Positions 51,041 through 58,271 of a stretch of 64,000 nucleotides of DNA are shown here, piece after piece. How positions within the stretch are numbered: position 1 is the stretch's first letter; the number at the start of each line of letters is the position of its first letter. This stretch comes from Paenibacillus mucilaginosus 3016 (GTDB taxonomy: Bacteria > Bacillota > Bacilli > Paenibacillales > NBRC-103111), in NCBI RefSeq assembly GCF_000250655.1, contig NC_016935.1:7520001-7584000 (forward strand), in the 5' to 3' direction. The notes under the pieces were generated by a model that did no database searches, was not told the origin of the DNA, and saw only the letters and a list, made by a program, of their open reading frames with translations. A program made the position numbers and the translations under genes.

Positions 51041-52081
51041 TTACTCCCTCAGCGCCTGCTTGCGCCGGCGGAGCAGATAAGCGAAGAACGGTGCGCCCAT
51101 GAATGCCGTAACGACGCCAAGCGGAATCTCCGTCGGGGACAGCAGGGTCCGGGCCAGCGTGTCGGCCCACAGCATGTAGACCGCCCCTCCGACAAGGGAG
51201 AGCGGAAGCAGCAGCCGGTAATCCGGCCCCGCCAGCAGGCGCAGCAGATGCGGTACGAGCAGGCCGACGAACGCCACCACACCGGACACGGAGACTGCTC
51301 CGGCCGTGAGCAGGGTGGAAGCCGCCAGTACCGTAAGCTTCGCCCGCTCCACATCCACGCCCAGGTGGGCCGCCTGCCGTTCGCCGAGGGCAAACAGATT
51401 CAGCGCACTGCCGTAGGCCATCAGCACGGCTGCGCCCAGGCAGACGTAGGGCAGCAGAACCATCGAGTATGACCAGCCGCGCATCACCAGGCTGCCCATC
51501 ATCCAGAAGATAATCTCGTTGATCACCTCATCGGACATCGCTACCATGAAGGATACGATGGCACCGAGGAACGCCTGCATCACGACACCTGCGAGCAGCA
51601 CCGTCTCCATCCGGAGCCTGCCCCCCGTCCGGGCGAGAGCCAGCACCGCATAGAGCGTCAGACTCCCCGTCACAAAAGCCGCCGCAGGAATCGTCCACTC
51701 TCCAAACAGCGCATACTGCAGGCCGAAGAGGATCAAGAACGCCGCGCCCACCGAGGCGCCCGAGGAGACGCCGAGCGTATACGGATCGGCCAGCGGATTG
51801 CGCAGCACGCCCTGAAACCCCGCTCCGGCAAGCGCCAGCGCCGCCCCGACCAGACAGCCGAGCACCATGCGGGGCAGCCTCACCTTCCAGATGATCTGCT
51901 CGTGGGCCGTCGTCCACGGAACGGTTGCGCCGTCAGACCCGCCTCCCGTCAGCCCGTGCAGCAGAATGCCCCATACATGGCGAAAAGGCACGTGAACCGT
52001 GCCGATCGACATCGCTGCGGTGGCCGACAGCAGGAGAAGGAGCAGCGCTCCCCCGACCCACAGCGCGAGCCTCCGTCTCAT
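51041..52081 (-). CDS. btuC: BtuC/FecCD-type ABC permease (cobalamin importer)
   Basis: A 346-residue polytopic permease of the iron-siderophore/B12 family: about ten TMs, with HEQIIWKVRLPRMVLGCLVG, GAGFQGVLRNPLADPYTLGV, and the C-terminal VVAFVGLLVPHLLRLLAGPD and PTEIPLGVVTAFMGAPFFAY. It forms the channel of an importer with btuF and btuD. Intact frame. Its ATG (52081) comes 1 nt after the corrected btuF stop. The 134 bp between it and btuD hold no gene and a short GAAGTGAAATGAAGTGAAG imperfect repeat. Confidence 0.93.
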   Translation of the reverse strand: MRRRLALWVGGALLLLLLSATAAMSIGTVHVPFRHVWGILLHGLTGGGSDGATVPWTTAHEQIIWKVRLPRMVLGCLVGAALALAGAGFQGVLRNPLADPYTLGVSSGASVGAAFLILFGLQYALFGEWTIPAAAFVTGSLTLYAVLALARTGGRLRMETVLLAGVVMQAFLGAIVSFMVAMSDEVINEIIFWMMGSLVMRGWSYSMVLLPYVCLGAAVLMAYGSALNLFALGERQAAHLGVDVERAKLTVLAASTLLTAGAVSVSGVVAFVGLLVPHLLRLLAGPDYRLLLPLSLVGGAVYMLWADTLARTLLSPTEIPLGVVTAFMGAPFFAYLLRRRKQALRE

Positions 52082-52119
52082 TTTATTTCACCCGTTCCGG
52101 GTAAATGCCCTTGGCAATC

Positions 52120-53094
52120 TCAAGCAGCCCCCTCGGTAATGCGCGGACCCGGACGGGACGTTGTATCCTTGTCGACTCCAGCCAGCTTGTTATTCTTCAC
52201 GGCATCAATCTTCTCCCAGCCGCTGCGGGCGCGGATGATCTCATCGAGCTTCTTGCCGGACTTGTCGTCGATGAGATTCCTCGGATACAGAATCACCTGC
52301 GGGTTGTCCACGATAACCTTCTCTTCATTAATCTTCATGTAGCCCTTCTCCCCGGCGGCCACGTTCACCCCTCCGGAGAGGGTGATGAGCTCGTCCAGGA
52401 ATTCACCGGAACCCACCGTCCAGCCCGGCGAGAATTCAATCAGCACCCGGCGCTTCTCCTCCGGCTTCAGATCCTTCACGGCCTGAACCACCTGCTCCCG
52501 CTCGCTCTTCATCTTGTCCACAACCTTCTGCGCCTGCTCCTGACGGTCGAAGATCCTGCCCATCGTCAGAATATTAGCGATCACGTCGTCTACGGTCTTC
52601 GGCTCCACCTTGAACAGATTCACCTTCAGCTCACGCAGCTTGTTCACCGTGTCGTTCTTCATGGATACTCCGCTGACGACCACATCCGCCCCGGAGCCGA
52701 TCAGCGCCTCTTCATTCGGCTTCATGATGCTGCCGAGCTTCGGTTTCGCCTTCGCTTCCGCCGGATAGTCGCAGAAATCCGATACGCCGACCACCTTGTC
52801 CCCGAGTCCCAGCGCGAACAGAATTTCCGTTTCACTCGGCGAGGTCGATGCCACCCGCTCGGGCGCCTTCTCGAAGGTAAACTCCTTGCCCGTCGCGTCC
52901 GTTATCTTCAGCGGATAGACCGTCCGCTTCGCTGCTGTGCCTTCGCTCCCGCCTGTGCCGCTCTCCGCCTTCGGCGGCTCCGCCAGCTCTCCCTGGCCCG
53001 GTACGGGCGCTGCCGATTGGCCGCAGGCGGTAAGTGTACCCGCCAGCGCCAGACTCAGCACCGTCCCCATCAGTTTTCTTCTCCACGCTTTCAT
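52120..53094 (-). CDS. btuF: BtuF-type corrinoid-binding lipoprotein (3' end frameshifted)
   Basis: Solute-binding protein of the B12 importer. Starts at ATG 53094 (AGGAAGTGGACAG upstream), signal peptide with lipobox LAGTLTAC, linker rich in Gly/Pro/Ala, then PF01497 domain: RVASTSPSETEILFALGLGD, VGVSDFCDYPAEAK, SIMKPNEEALIGSGADVVVS, FSPGWTVGSGEFLDELITLS and ITEG. As it stands the protein ends ITEGAA; one base fewer in the five-C run 52128-52132 would give ITEGLLEIAKGIYPERVK with a TAA at 52083-52085, 1 nt before btuC. About 14 C-terminal residues are affected, probably not enough to destroy function. Confidence 0.9.
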   Translation of the reverse strand: MKAWRRKLMGTVLSLALAGTLTACGQSAAPVPGQGELAEPPKAESGTGGSEGTAAKRTVYPLKITDATGKEFTFEKAPERVASTSPSETEILFALGLGDKVVGVSDFCDYPAEAKAKPKLGSIMKPNEEALIGSGADVVVSGVSMKNDTVNKLRELKVNLFKVEPKTVDDVIANILTMGRIFDRQEQAQKVVDKMKSEREQVVQAVKDLKPEEKRRVLIEFSPGWTVGSGEFLDELITLSGGVNVAAGEKGYMKINEEKVIVDNPQVILYPRNLIDDKSGKKLDEIIRARSGWEKIDAVKNNKLAGVDKDTTSRPGPRITEGAA

Positions 53095-53156
53095 CTGTCC
53101 ACTTCCTAACCCCATATTTATTGGGAATCCTGGCTGCAGCCCTATTCCAAGAATGC

Positions 53157-53475
53157 CAAAAAGCCCTCCGCCGCGGAATCGCTTCCGAGCAGAGGGCAGC
53201 CCTTATCGCACCGCCGAACGCCCTGCAGGGTCCGCAAGGGACGCAGGGGGCCGCCGGGGCAGGAGAAGGTCTGCCCTTTTTCCTCGAAAGGGCGACAACG
53301 CCAAGGTCCGGGCAGGTTTCCTGACTTACGGGGCCGGCCGAAGAATACGGACCGGCGGCGCTCCGCCTTCCCGCACGCCTTCCGGCGCGCAGTGGCTGTA
53401 TGGAGCTTACCCCGATGACAGTGGCGGGACCGTGCCGGATTCACACCGGCTTCCCTTTTAACCTGAGCGGCCTCC
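53157..53475 (-). promoter_or_regulatory. Cobalamin riboswitch (B12 element) with terminator
   Basis: On the minus strand: AAGCCGGTGTGAATCCGGC, GGTCCCGCCACTGTCATCGG (B12-box region, 53427-53419), a second GCCACTG, and the conserved AGTCAGGAAACCTGCC (53326-53311). Downstream is a terminator hairpin (GCCCTC...GAGGGC around 53205-53163) followed by TTTTTGG. It precedes btuF and by position controls the whole operon down to the rluD-like gene, repressing it when coenzyme B12 is plentiful. Confidence 0.97.
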
Positions 53476-53564
53476 TCTTGCGGCTCGGCCCCCAGGCACC
53501 CGGACTGCGGACGGCCGCCGTGATCCGGCAGCCGTGTGTTCACTTCGTACAAGTCGAATTGCGC

Positions 53565-54095
53565 TTACTTCACGGCAATCTGCTTCATGACCTGCTTGGC
53601 CTTCTCCTTGTCCGGCGCATTCACCGGAATGAAGGCATATAGATCCTTGCCGTTCAGGTTCAAATCCTTGAACCAGGCCGATTCCTCCATCGGAATCACG
53701 TACAGGTGTTTCTCCTTCTTCCCGTTCTCCTCGATCTCAAGGACACCGTTCGGAAAATCCTCCGGCTTCGCCACATCATCCAGCGGGATGAAAGCCTGCT
53801 GGTTCTTCAACGACTCCAGCTGGTCGCCCGGCAGCACGTGAATCCCGTGATCCCCCGCAGCGATCTCCACAATCATCTTCTCCATGCTGAAAACCGGCGT
53901 TGCCAATACCTGGACCGTCGGCGCCGTCCCAAGCTTCGCCTGAAGCGAAGCCTGCAGCTTCTCCGACGCTTCGCTCGGAATCCCCTTCGAAGACATCATG
54001 AAAACCGTCACATCCGCCTTCGGCCCTCCGCCGCATCCGGCCAGAATCACCACAAGCAGCAGCGCAAGCAGCCACTTCCTTCTCATGAACTTCAT
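53565..54095 (-). CDS. Hypothetical lipoprotein
   Basis: A 176-residue secreted lipoprotein of unknown function. Begins MKFMRRKWLLALLLVVILAG with lipobox LAGC (Cys21), ATG 54095 behind GAAGGGAGC. The mature part (GTAPTVQVLATPVFSMEKMI, LYVIPMEESAWFKDL) is alpha/beta with acidic surface; it has no conserved domain that I recognise. It lies immediately upstream of the cobalamin riboswitch, with no terminator in between that I can see, so its transcript may run into the riboswitch. A link to corrinoid uptake is only suggested by place. Confidence 0.75.
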   Translation of the reverse strand: MKFMRRKWLLALLLVVILAGCGGGPKADVTVFMMSSKGIPSEASEKLQASLQAKLGTAPTVQVLATPVFSMEKMIVEIAAGDHGIHVLPGDQLESLKNQQAFIPLDDVAKPEDFPNGVLEIEENGKKEKHLYVIPMEESAWFKDLNLNGKDLYAFIPVNAPDKEKAKQVMKQIAVK

Positions 54096-54190
54096 GCTCC
54101 CTTCACGCACCTTGGAAACCCCGTTCTTCTATCATGCTATCTTATCATAAAGAAGCCGCGGCTTTCAAAGCTTCCCTGTCCTTACACGGC

Positions 54191-54219
54191 AAAAAAGAAG
54201 CCGGTCATGACCGGCTTCT
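54191..54219 (-). terminator. Terminator overlapping the spo0E-like stop codon
   Basis: GAAGCCGGTC-atga-CCGGCTTC type perfect hairpin (54197-54218) followed by six T residues on the minus strand. The TGA stop (54207-54205) lies inside the stem/loop, so the last codons form part of the terminator. Confidence 0.85.
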
Positions 54220-54474
54220 CCGAAATCCCTGCATATATTCGTTAATCTTTATATCCAGCTCCATGCTGATCTCAACCACGCGGGAGGATGTAAGGCTGTT
54301 TCCGCTTTGAACAAGCTGCTCCATCTCCTGCCTCAGCCGGTAGATATCATCTTCCAGTGTTGAAGCCGCGGAACCCTTTTTGCGTTTGCCAAAGATCCAC
54401 TTGGACTTCTCCTCGCTCTCGCGTATCCAACCAAGATTGAAGTTCTGCCGAAGCTGGTATTCCGGAAATGCCAT
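54205..54474 (-). CDS. Spo0E-like aspartyl-phosphate phosphatase
   Basis: An 89-residue regulator of the sporulation phosphorelay. The C-terminal half has the family signature S-x-x-VVEISMELD-x-x-INEYM (residues 62-83); the N-terminal 35 residues are basic and polar. Spo0E proteins dephosphorylate Spo0A~P and so block sporulation. ATG start, GGGAGGGATAAGG upstream. Ends at a terminator that includes its stop codon. Possible target check: a TGTCGAA Spo0A-box-like heptamer lies at 54598-54604. Confidence 0.85.
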   Translation of the reverse strand: MAFPEYQLRQNFNLGWIRESEEKSKWIFGKRKKGSAASTLEDDIYRLRQEMEQLVQSGNSLTSSRVVEISMELDIKINEYMQGFRRSRS

Positions 54475-54497
54475 TCCTTATCCCTCCCAACCTTCTA

Positions 54498-54604
54498 GTA
54501 TCTTAGTCCTTAGACGGATAGTTCCATAAATGATTAATATAGAAAACTTCCATACTTCTAAGATACCAGTTATTGGGGAAATTGAAAATGACTTTTTTGT
54601 CGAA
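54498..54604 (-). promoter_or_regulatory. spo0E-like upstream region with inverted repeat and Spo0A-box-like heptamer
   Basis: GTATCTTAG (54498-54506) and CTAAGATAC (54558-54566) form a 9-bp inverted repeat that flanks an AT-rich region likely to hold the promoter. TGTCGAA (54598-54604), equal to TTCGACA on the other strand, matches a Spo0A box; a heptamer occurs about eight times per 64 kb by chance, so this is weak. Confidence 0.3.
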
Positions 54605-54605
54605 T

Positions 54606-55808
54606 TTAGAGATTTTTCATAAATTTTCCTATTCTATCGATCGCTTCGAGCAGCTGCGAAACCGAATAAGCATAGGAGCAGCGGACAAAGCCCTCTCCGC
54701 CGATGCCGAAGACCTGCCCCGGCACCACTGCGACCTTGGCCTCAAACAGGCAGCGCTCCGCAAATTCCGCCGAGCTGAGGCCCGTGGCTTGAATCGACGG
54801 GAACGCATAGAACGCGCCCTGCGGCTCGTGGCACTGAAGACCGATCTCCCGGAAGCCCTGGACGACCAGACGGCGCCGCTGGTTGTAGGACTCGACCATG
54901 CGGTCCTTCTCTTCCATCCCGTTCCTCAGCGCCTCAAGTGCGGCCACCTGGCCCATCGAAGGAGCGCACATCACCGTATATTGGTGAATTTTGGTCATGG
55001 CGGAGATGATGTCCCGGTGTCCGCAGGCATAGCCCATCCGCCAGCCGGTCATCGCGAAGGCCTTGGAGAAGCCACTGACGAGCACCGTGCGGTCGCGCAT
55101 CCCCGGGATGGAAGCAAACGACACGTGCTTCCGGTCATACGTCAGCTCCGCATAGATTTCGTCGGATATCACGATAAGATCGTGCTCTTCGACGACTTTG
55201 GCGATCGGCAGCCAATCCTCGTAGGTCATTATGCCCCCGGTAGGATTGCTCGGATAGCACAGAATGAGAATCTTCGAGCGCGGCGTAATGGCATTCTTCA
55301 GCGACTCCGCCGTCAGCTTGAACTGGTCCTTGGCGAACGTCTCTATGCCGACCGGCACCCCGCCGCCGATCGCGGTAATCGGGTTGTAGGAGACATAGCA
55401 CGGCTCCGGAATCAGAATCTCGTCTCCCGGCGTGACAAGAGCCCGCAGGGCCAGGTCGATCGCTTCACTGCCGCCCACCGTCACCAGCACCTCATCGGCC
55501 GGCTCATACGGCGTCTGGAACGATTCGTACAAATATTCGGCGATGGCCTCCCGCAGCTCCGGCAGACCGGAGTTCGGGGTGTACTTGGTGTTGCCGCGTT
55601 CGAGGGAATACACACAGGCTTCCCTGACGTGCCACGGCGTGCTGAAATCGGGCTCGCCCACGCCAAGGGAGATAATGTCCTTGCGTCCGCTCGCAAGGTC
55701 AAAGAACTTCCGGATGCCCGATGGCGGAATATCGCGTACGAGCGGTGCCAGATAACGGCTCATCGATTGGTTCTGGGTTTCCCCCGTTTGCTGTTTCGGC
55801 TCAATCAT
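54606..55808 (-). CDS. alaT: Class I aminotransferase, alanine transaminase-like
   Basis: PLP aminotransferase of 400 residues: IISLGVGEPDFSTPWHVREA, TKYTPNSGLPELREAIAEYL, CYPSNPTGGIMTYEDWL, ISDEIYAELTYD, and the PLP lysine in VSGFSKAFAMTGWRMGYA. It resembles YugH of B. subtilis, described as alanine transaminase AlaT with the neighbouring YugG (AlaR) as its regulator; the same gene pair occurs here with a 14-nt gap. Substrate therefore inferred as alanine/glutamate. ATG start (MIEPKQQTGETQNQSMSRYL), possibly Met16. Confidence 0.88.
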   Translation of the reverse strand: MIEPKQQTGETQNQSMSRYLAPLVRDIPPSGIRKFFDLASGRKDIISLGVGEPDFSTPWHVREACVYSLERGNTKYTPNSGLPELREAIAEYLYESFQTPYEPADEVLVTVGGSEAIDLALRALVTPGDEILIPEPCYVSYNPITAIGGGVPVGIETFAKDQFKLTAESLKNAITPRSKILILCYPSNPTGGIMTYEDWLPIAKVVEEHDLIVISDEIYAELTYDRKHVSFASIPGMRDRTVLVSGFSKAFAMTGWRMGYACGHRDIISAMTKIHQYTVMCAPSMGQVAALEALRNGMEEKDRMVESYNQRRRLVVQGFREIGLQCHEPQGAFYAFPSIQATGLSSAEFAERCLFEAKVAVVPGQVFGIGGEGFVRCSYAYSVSQLLEAIDRIGKFMKNL

Positions 55809-55822
55809 CGTTCCATCGTCCT

Positions 55823-56314
55823 TTACGGCGAGATTAACAGACGGTGGTCATCTTCGTGATCTTCGAAGGTGATGCCGTCCTGTTTGTATTTTTTGAGGAT
55901 AAAATGCGTCTTGGTCGACAGCACGCGGTCGATCGGCGACAGCTTGTTGGAGACAAAGGAGGCCACTTCCTTGAGCGTCTTGCCTTCGATCTCGACGAGC
56001 AGATCGTACGCGCCCGACATGAGATAAACGGATTTTACTTCAGGATATAAGTAAATGCGCTCCGCAATCGCATCGAAGCCGCGGCCGCGCTCGGGAGTAA
56101 TCTGCACTTCAATCAGCGCCGTAACCTTCTCATCGTCGACCTTCGCCCAATTGACGACCGTCGCGTACTTCACGATGATATGTTCTTCCTCCAGCTCGCG
56201 AATCGCTTGCGCCACTTCCGCCTCGGGCGCGGCGAGCATCGTTGCGATCAGCGCAGGGGTGCGGCGCGCATCTTCTTTTAATAACTCAATGATCTTCAGC
56301 TTGAACTGCTCCAT
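55823..56314 (-). CDS. alaR: Lrp/AsnC-family regulator (AlaR-like)
   Basis: A 163-residue feast/famine regulator. HTH at about 8-55 (IELLKEDARRTPALIATMLA, AEVAQAIRELEEEHIIVKYA), then the RAM effector domain (VTALIEVQITPERGRGFDAI, VKSVYLMSGAYDLLVEIEGK). Directly upstream of the aminotransferase gene. The equivalent B. subtilis gene regulates alaT. ATG behind GTAGGAGG. A TTGCAA...TGTAAT promoter and a GCCGGAT/ATCCGGC hairpin (about 56352-56375) lie in the leader, possibly part of control. Confidence 0.88.
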   Translation of the reverse strand: MEQFKLKIIELLKEDARRTPALIATMLAAPEAEVAQAIRELEEEHIIVKYATVVNWAKVDDEKVTALIEVQITPERGRGFDAIAERIYLYPEVKSVYLMSGAYDLLVEIEGKTLKEVASFVSNKLSPIDRVLSTKTHFILKKYKQDGITFEDHEDDHRLLISP

Positions 56315-56493
56315 GGCTTGGGGTCCTCCTACGGCCTTCAGGTTGTGCCGGATTCTTAGGGATCCGGCAAAAGGTTATTCCTCCATATTACACCTACGCC
56401 GCACCTTTTTGCAAAGCAAAAATAACCCTGGCAGCCGGTGCCAACGCTGCGGGCCGCTCCTGTGCAGAGGAAGCCGCGGGCCTCCCGGGAACA

Positions 56494-56529
56494 GCAAAAA
56501 AGCAGCCCCTGTAGACAACAGGAAGCTGC
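56494..56529 (-). terminator. Terminator of the mini-GNAT gene
   Basis: GCAGCTTCCTGT / ACAGGGGCTGC hairpin (56529-56502) followed by TTTTTTG on the minus strand. Confidence 0.75.
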
Positions 56530-56563
56530 GGTGATGTCGGGTTCTATTATAAGGCGGCAGGGA

Positions 56564-56854
56564 TCAGCGGCACATGCGGCGGGCGGAGAGAAGCTTGCGC
56601 ATGCTCGACTCGATCTCCCGGCCGGAATAGCTCGGAAGTAGCGTGCATTCGAAGCTGCCGGCTTCCGCGCCGGTGTCCACGAGACGGCCGACACCGATCA
56701 GCCTTCCGCAGTCATAGGCGGCAATGACACGCCCGCTGCGGTCCGCTTCGGGCTCCTCCAGATGCGGCTGTACCCCCGCTTCGACAGCCAGGTCATCCAT
56801 CAGCCGGCGCAGCTGCGCTTCTTCCGGCCGTTCGTTATGCAGTGCGATCTTCAT
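56564..56854 (-). CDS. Short GNAT-like protein
   Basis: A 96-residue protein that resembles the N-terminal half of GNAT acetyltransferases (RVIAAYDCGRLIGVGRLVDT, then CTLLPSYSGREIESSMRKLL, like motif A), but without a C-terminal half; GNATs are normally 140 residues or more. Whether it is a truncated remnant or a complete mini-protein cannot be decided here. The gene has an ATG behind GGAAGGGAAC, its own promoter with an ARG-box-like operator, and a terminator, which argue for a working gene. Confidence 0.7.
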   Translation of the reverse strand: MKIALHNERPEEAQLRRLMDDLAVEAGVQPHLEEPEADRSGRVIAAYDCGRLIGVGRLVDTGAEAGSFECTLLPSYSGREIESSMRKLLSARRMCR

Positions 56855-56907
56855 CTAAAGTTCCCTTCCTCTCTTCATGGATCCTTCGTTCCGTTTGGAT
56901 ACTCATT

Positions 56908-56936
56908 ATTATACACATAACTGAATAAATATGCAA
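56908..56936 (-). promoter_or_regulatory. Promoter with overlapping ArgR/AhrC-type box
   Basis: Minus-strand -35 TTGCAT (56936-56931), 17-bp spacer, -10 TATAAT (56913-56908). The plus-strand sequence TGAATAAATATGCAA (56922-56936) closely matches the Bacillus ARG box core TGAATAAAAATKCAA (one mismatch) and overlaps the -35. 56937-57069 shows nothing else. Confidence 0.55.
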
Positions 56937-57075
56937 CAAAGTCCGTCGATTTACACTCGTAACCTTTGAGCAGGTCAATGATTCATCCCGCAGCCTGTTC
57001 ATCCCGGTAACCACCCGCCGCTTACTCTCCTATTCTTATTCGGCTCTGCTTGCCTATGTTCCCCCAAAAGATAGA

Positions 57076-57099
57076 GGCCTGCCCCTGTTCGGGCAGGCC
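57076..57099 (-). terminator. Hairpin downstream of the cysteine synthase gene
   Basis: GGCCTGCCC (57076-57084) pairs with GGGCAGGCC (57091-57099); the minus-strand tail CTCTATCTTTTG is only partly T-rich. Confidence 0.55.
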
Positions 57100-57157
57100 C
57101 ATCTTCTTATGGGGCCGGCAGCGAACGCGCCCCTTCTTCGGGGAACCGCCCCCCGTC

Positions 57158-58090
57158 TTACACAAAAATATCCATGCTCAGGTAGCGCTCTCCCGTATCC
57201 GGCGCAATGCACAGCACGCGCTTGCCCGGACCGAGCTTCCGCGCCACCTGCATGCCCGTCCACACGGTGGCACCGGCCGAAGGCCCCACGAGGATGCCCT
57301 CCTGCCGCGCCAGCTCCCGCGTCGTCTGCAGCGCATCTTCATCCGATACCTGAACGATCTCGTCGTACACCTCCGTGTTCAGGATCGGCGGAACGAAGCC
57401 GGGGCTTGTGCCGACCAGCTTGTGGGGGCCCGGCTGTCCGCCCGAGAGGACGGGCGAGCCCTTCGGCTCCACCACGGAGATCAGGATGCCCGGCAGCTTC
57501 TCCCGAAGCACTTCGCCGGTTCCCGTGATCGTGCCGCCCGTCCCCGAGGAGGCGACGAAGGCATCGAGCCGCCCTTCCATCTGCTCGATAATCTCCAGCG
57601 CGGTCGTCTCCCGGTGGATATCCGGATTCGCCGGATTCTCGAACTGCTGCGGGATGAAGGCGTTCGGGATCTGTGCCTGCAGCTCCTTCGCGCGTCGGAT
57701 TGCCCCCGGCATCCGCTCCGCCGCCGGCGTCAGCACGACTTCCGCGCCGTAGGCCTTGAGCAGGTTGATCCTCTCCTTCGTCATGTTATCCGGCATGACG
57801 AGAATTGCCTTGTACCCCTTGGCCGCCGCGTTCATGGCGAGGCCGATGCCCGTGTTCCCGCTCGTCGGCTCGATGATCGTCGCCCCGGGCAGCAGCCGGC
57901 CGTCCTTCTCCGCCTGGGCGATCAGATTATAGGCCGCCCGGTCCTTGACGCTGCCGCTCGGATTGAAATACTCCAGCTTCACGTACAGCTCGGCGGCATC
58001 GCCGCCAAGCAGCCGCGAGATCCGCACCGCCGGCGTATCCCCGATCAGCTCCGTAATGCTGTTCACCATTCTCCTGCTCTTGGTCCCCAT
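57158..58090 (-). CDS. cysK: Cysteine synthase (O-acetylserine (thiol)-lyase family)
   Basis: PLP enzyme that forms cysteine from O-acetylserine and sulfide; about 310 residues. ITELIGDTPAVRISRLLGGD, the PLP lysine in YFNPSGSVKDRAAYNLI, PTSGNTGIGLAMNAAAKGY, SSGTGGTITGTGEVLR and VGPSAGATVWTGMQVA are all present. Could also be a CysM/OAH-type paralogue; the general class is certain. Start uncertain: ATG 58090 lies 10 nt after AGGAGG; ATG 58096 and GTG 58099 are too close. Promoter with TTGACA upstream; no S-box or CymR-type element recognised. Confidence 0.93.
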   Translation of the reverse strand: MGTKSRRMVNSITELIGDTPAVRISRLLGGDAAELYVKLEYFNPSGSVKDRAAYNLIAQAEKDGRLLPGATIIEPTSGNTGIGLAMNAAAKGYKAILVMPDNMTKERINLLKAYGAEVVLTPAAERMPGAIRRAKELQAQIPNAFIPQQFENPANPDIHRETTALEIIEQMEGRLDAFVASSGTGGTITGTGEVLREKLPGILISVVEPKGSPVLSGGQPGPHKLVGTSPGFVPPILNTEVYDEIVQVSDEDALQTTRELARQEGILVGPSAGATVWTGMQVARKLGPGKRVLCIAPDTGERYLSMDIFV

Positions 58091-58162
58091 GGCCATCACG
58101 CCTCCTCTATATCCAGCCCGCCTGCCGGGCCTGCCTTTTCTCTGGCTGCTGCTTTCCCCCTC

Positions 58163-58190
58163 ATTGTAGTATTCCGCCCGGGATTGTCAA
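58163..58190 (-). promoter_or_regulatory. Promoter of cysK
   Basis: Minus-strand -35 TTGACA (58190-58185), 16-bp spacer, -10 TACAAT (58168-58163). Confidence 0.65.
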
Positions 58191-58213
58191 GCTGATCTCT
58201 TCCGGAGGTACAG

Positions 58214-58257
58214 CCCAAAAACGGACCGCCTCCCCTTGGGGGTGACGATCCGTCTCC
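58214..58257 (-). terminator. Intrinsic terminator of the MFS gene
   Basis: ACGGATCGTCACCCCC / GGGGAGGCGGTCCGT hairpin followed by TTTTTGG on the minus strand. Confidence 0.8.
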
Positions 58258-58271
58258 GATCAACGCAAGGC

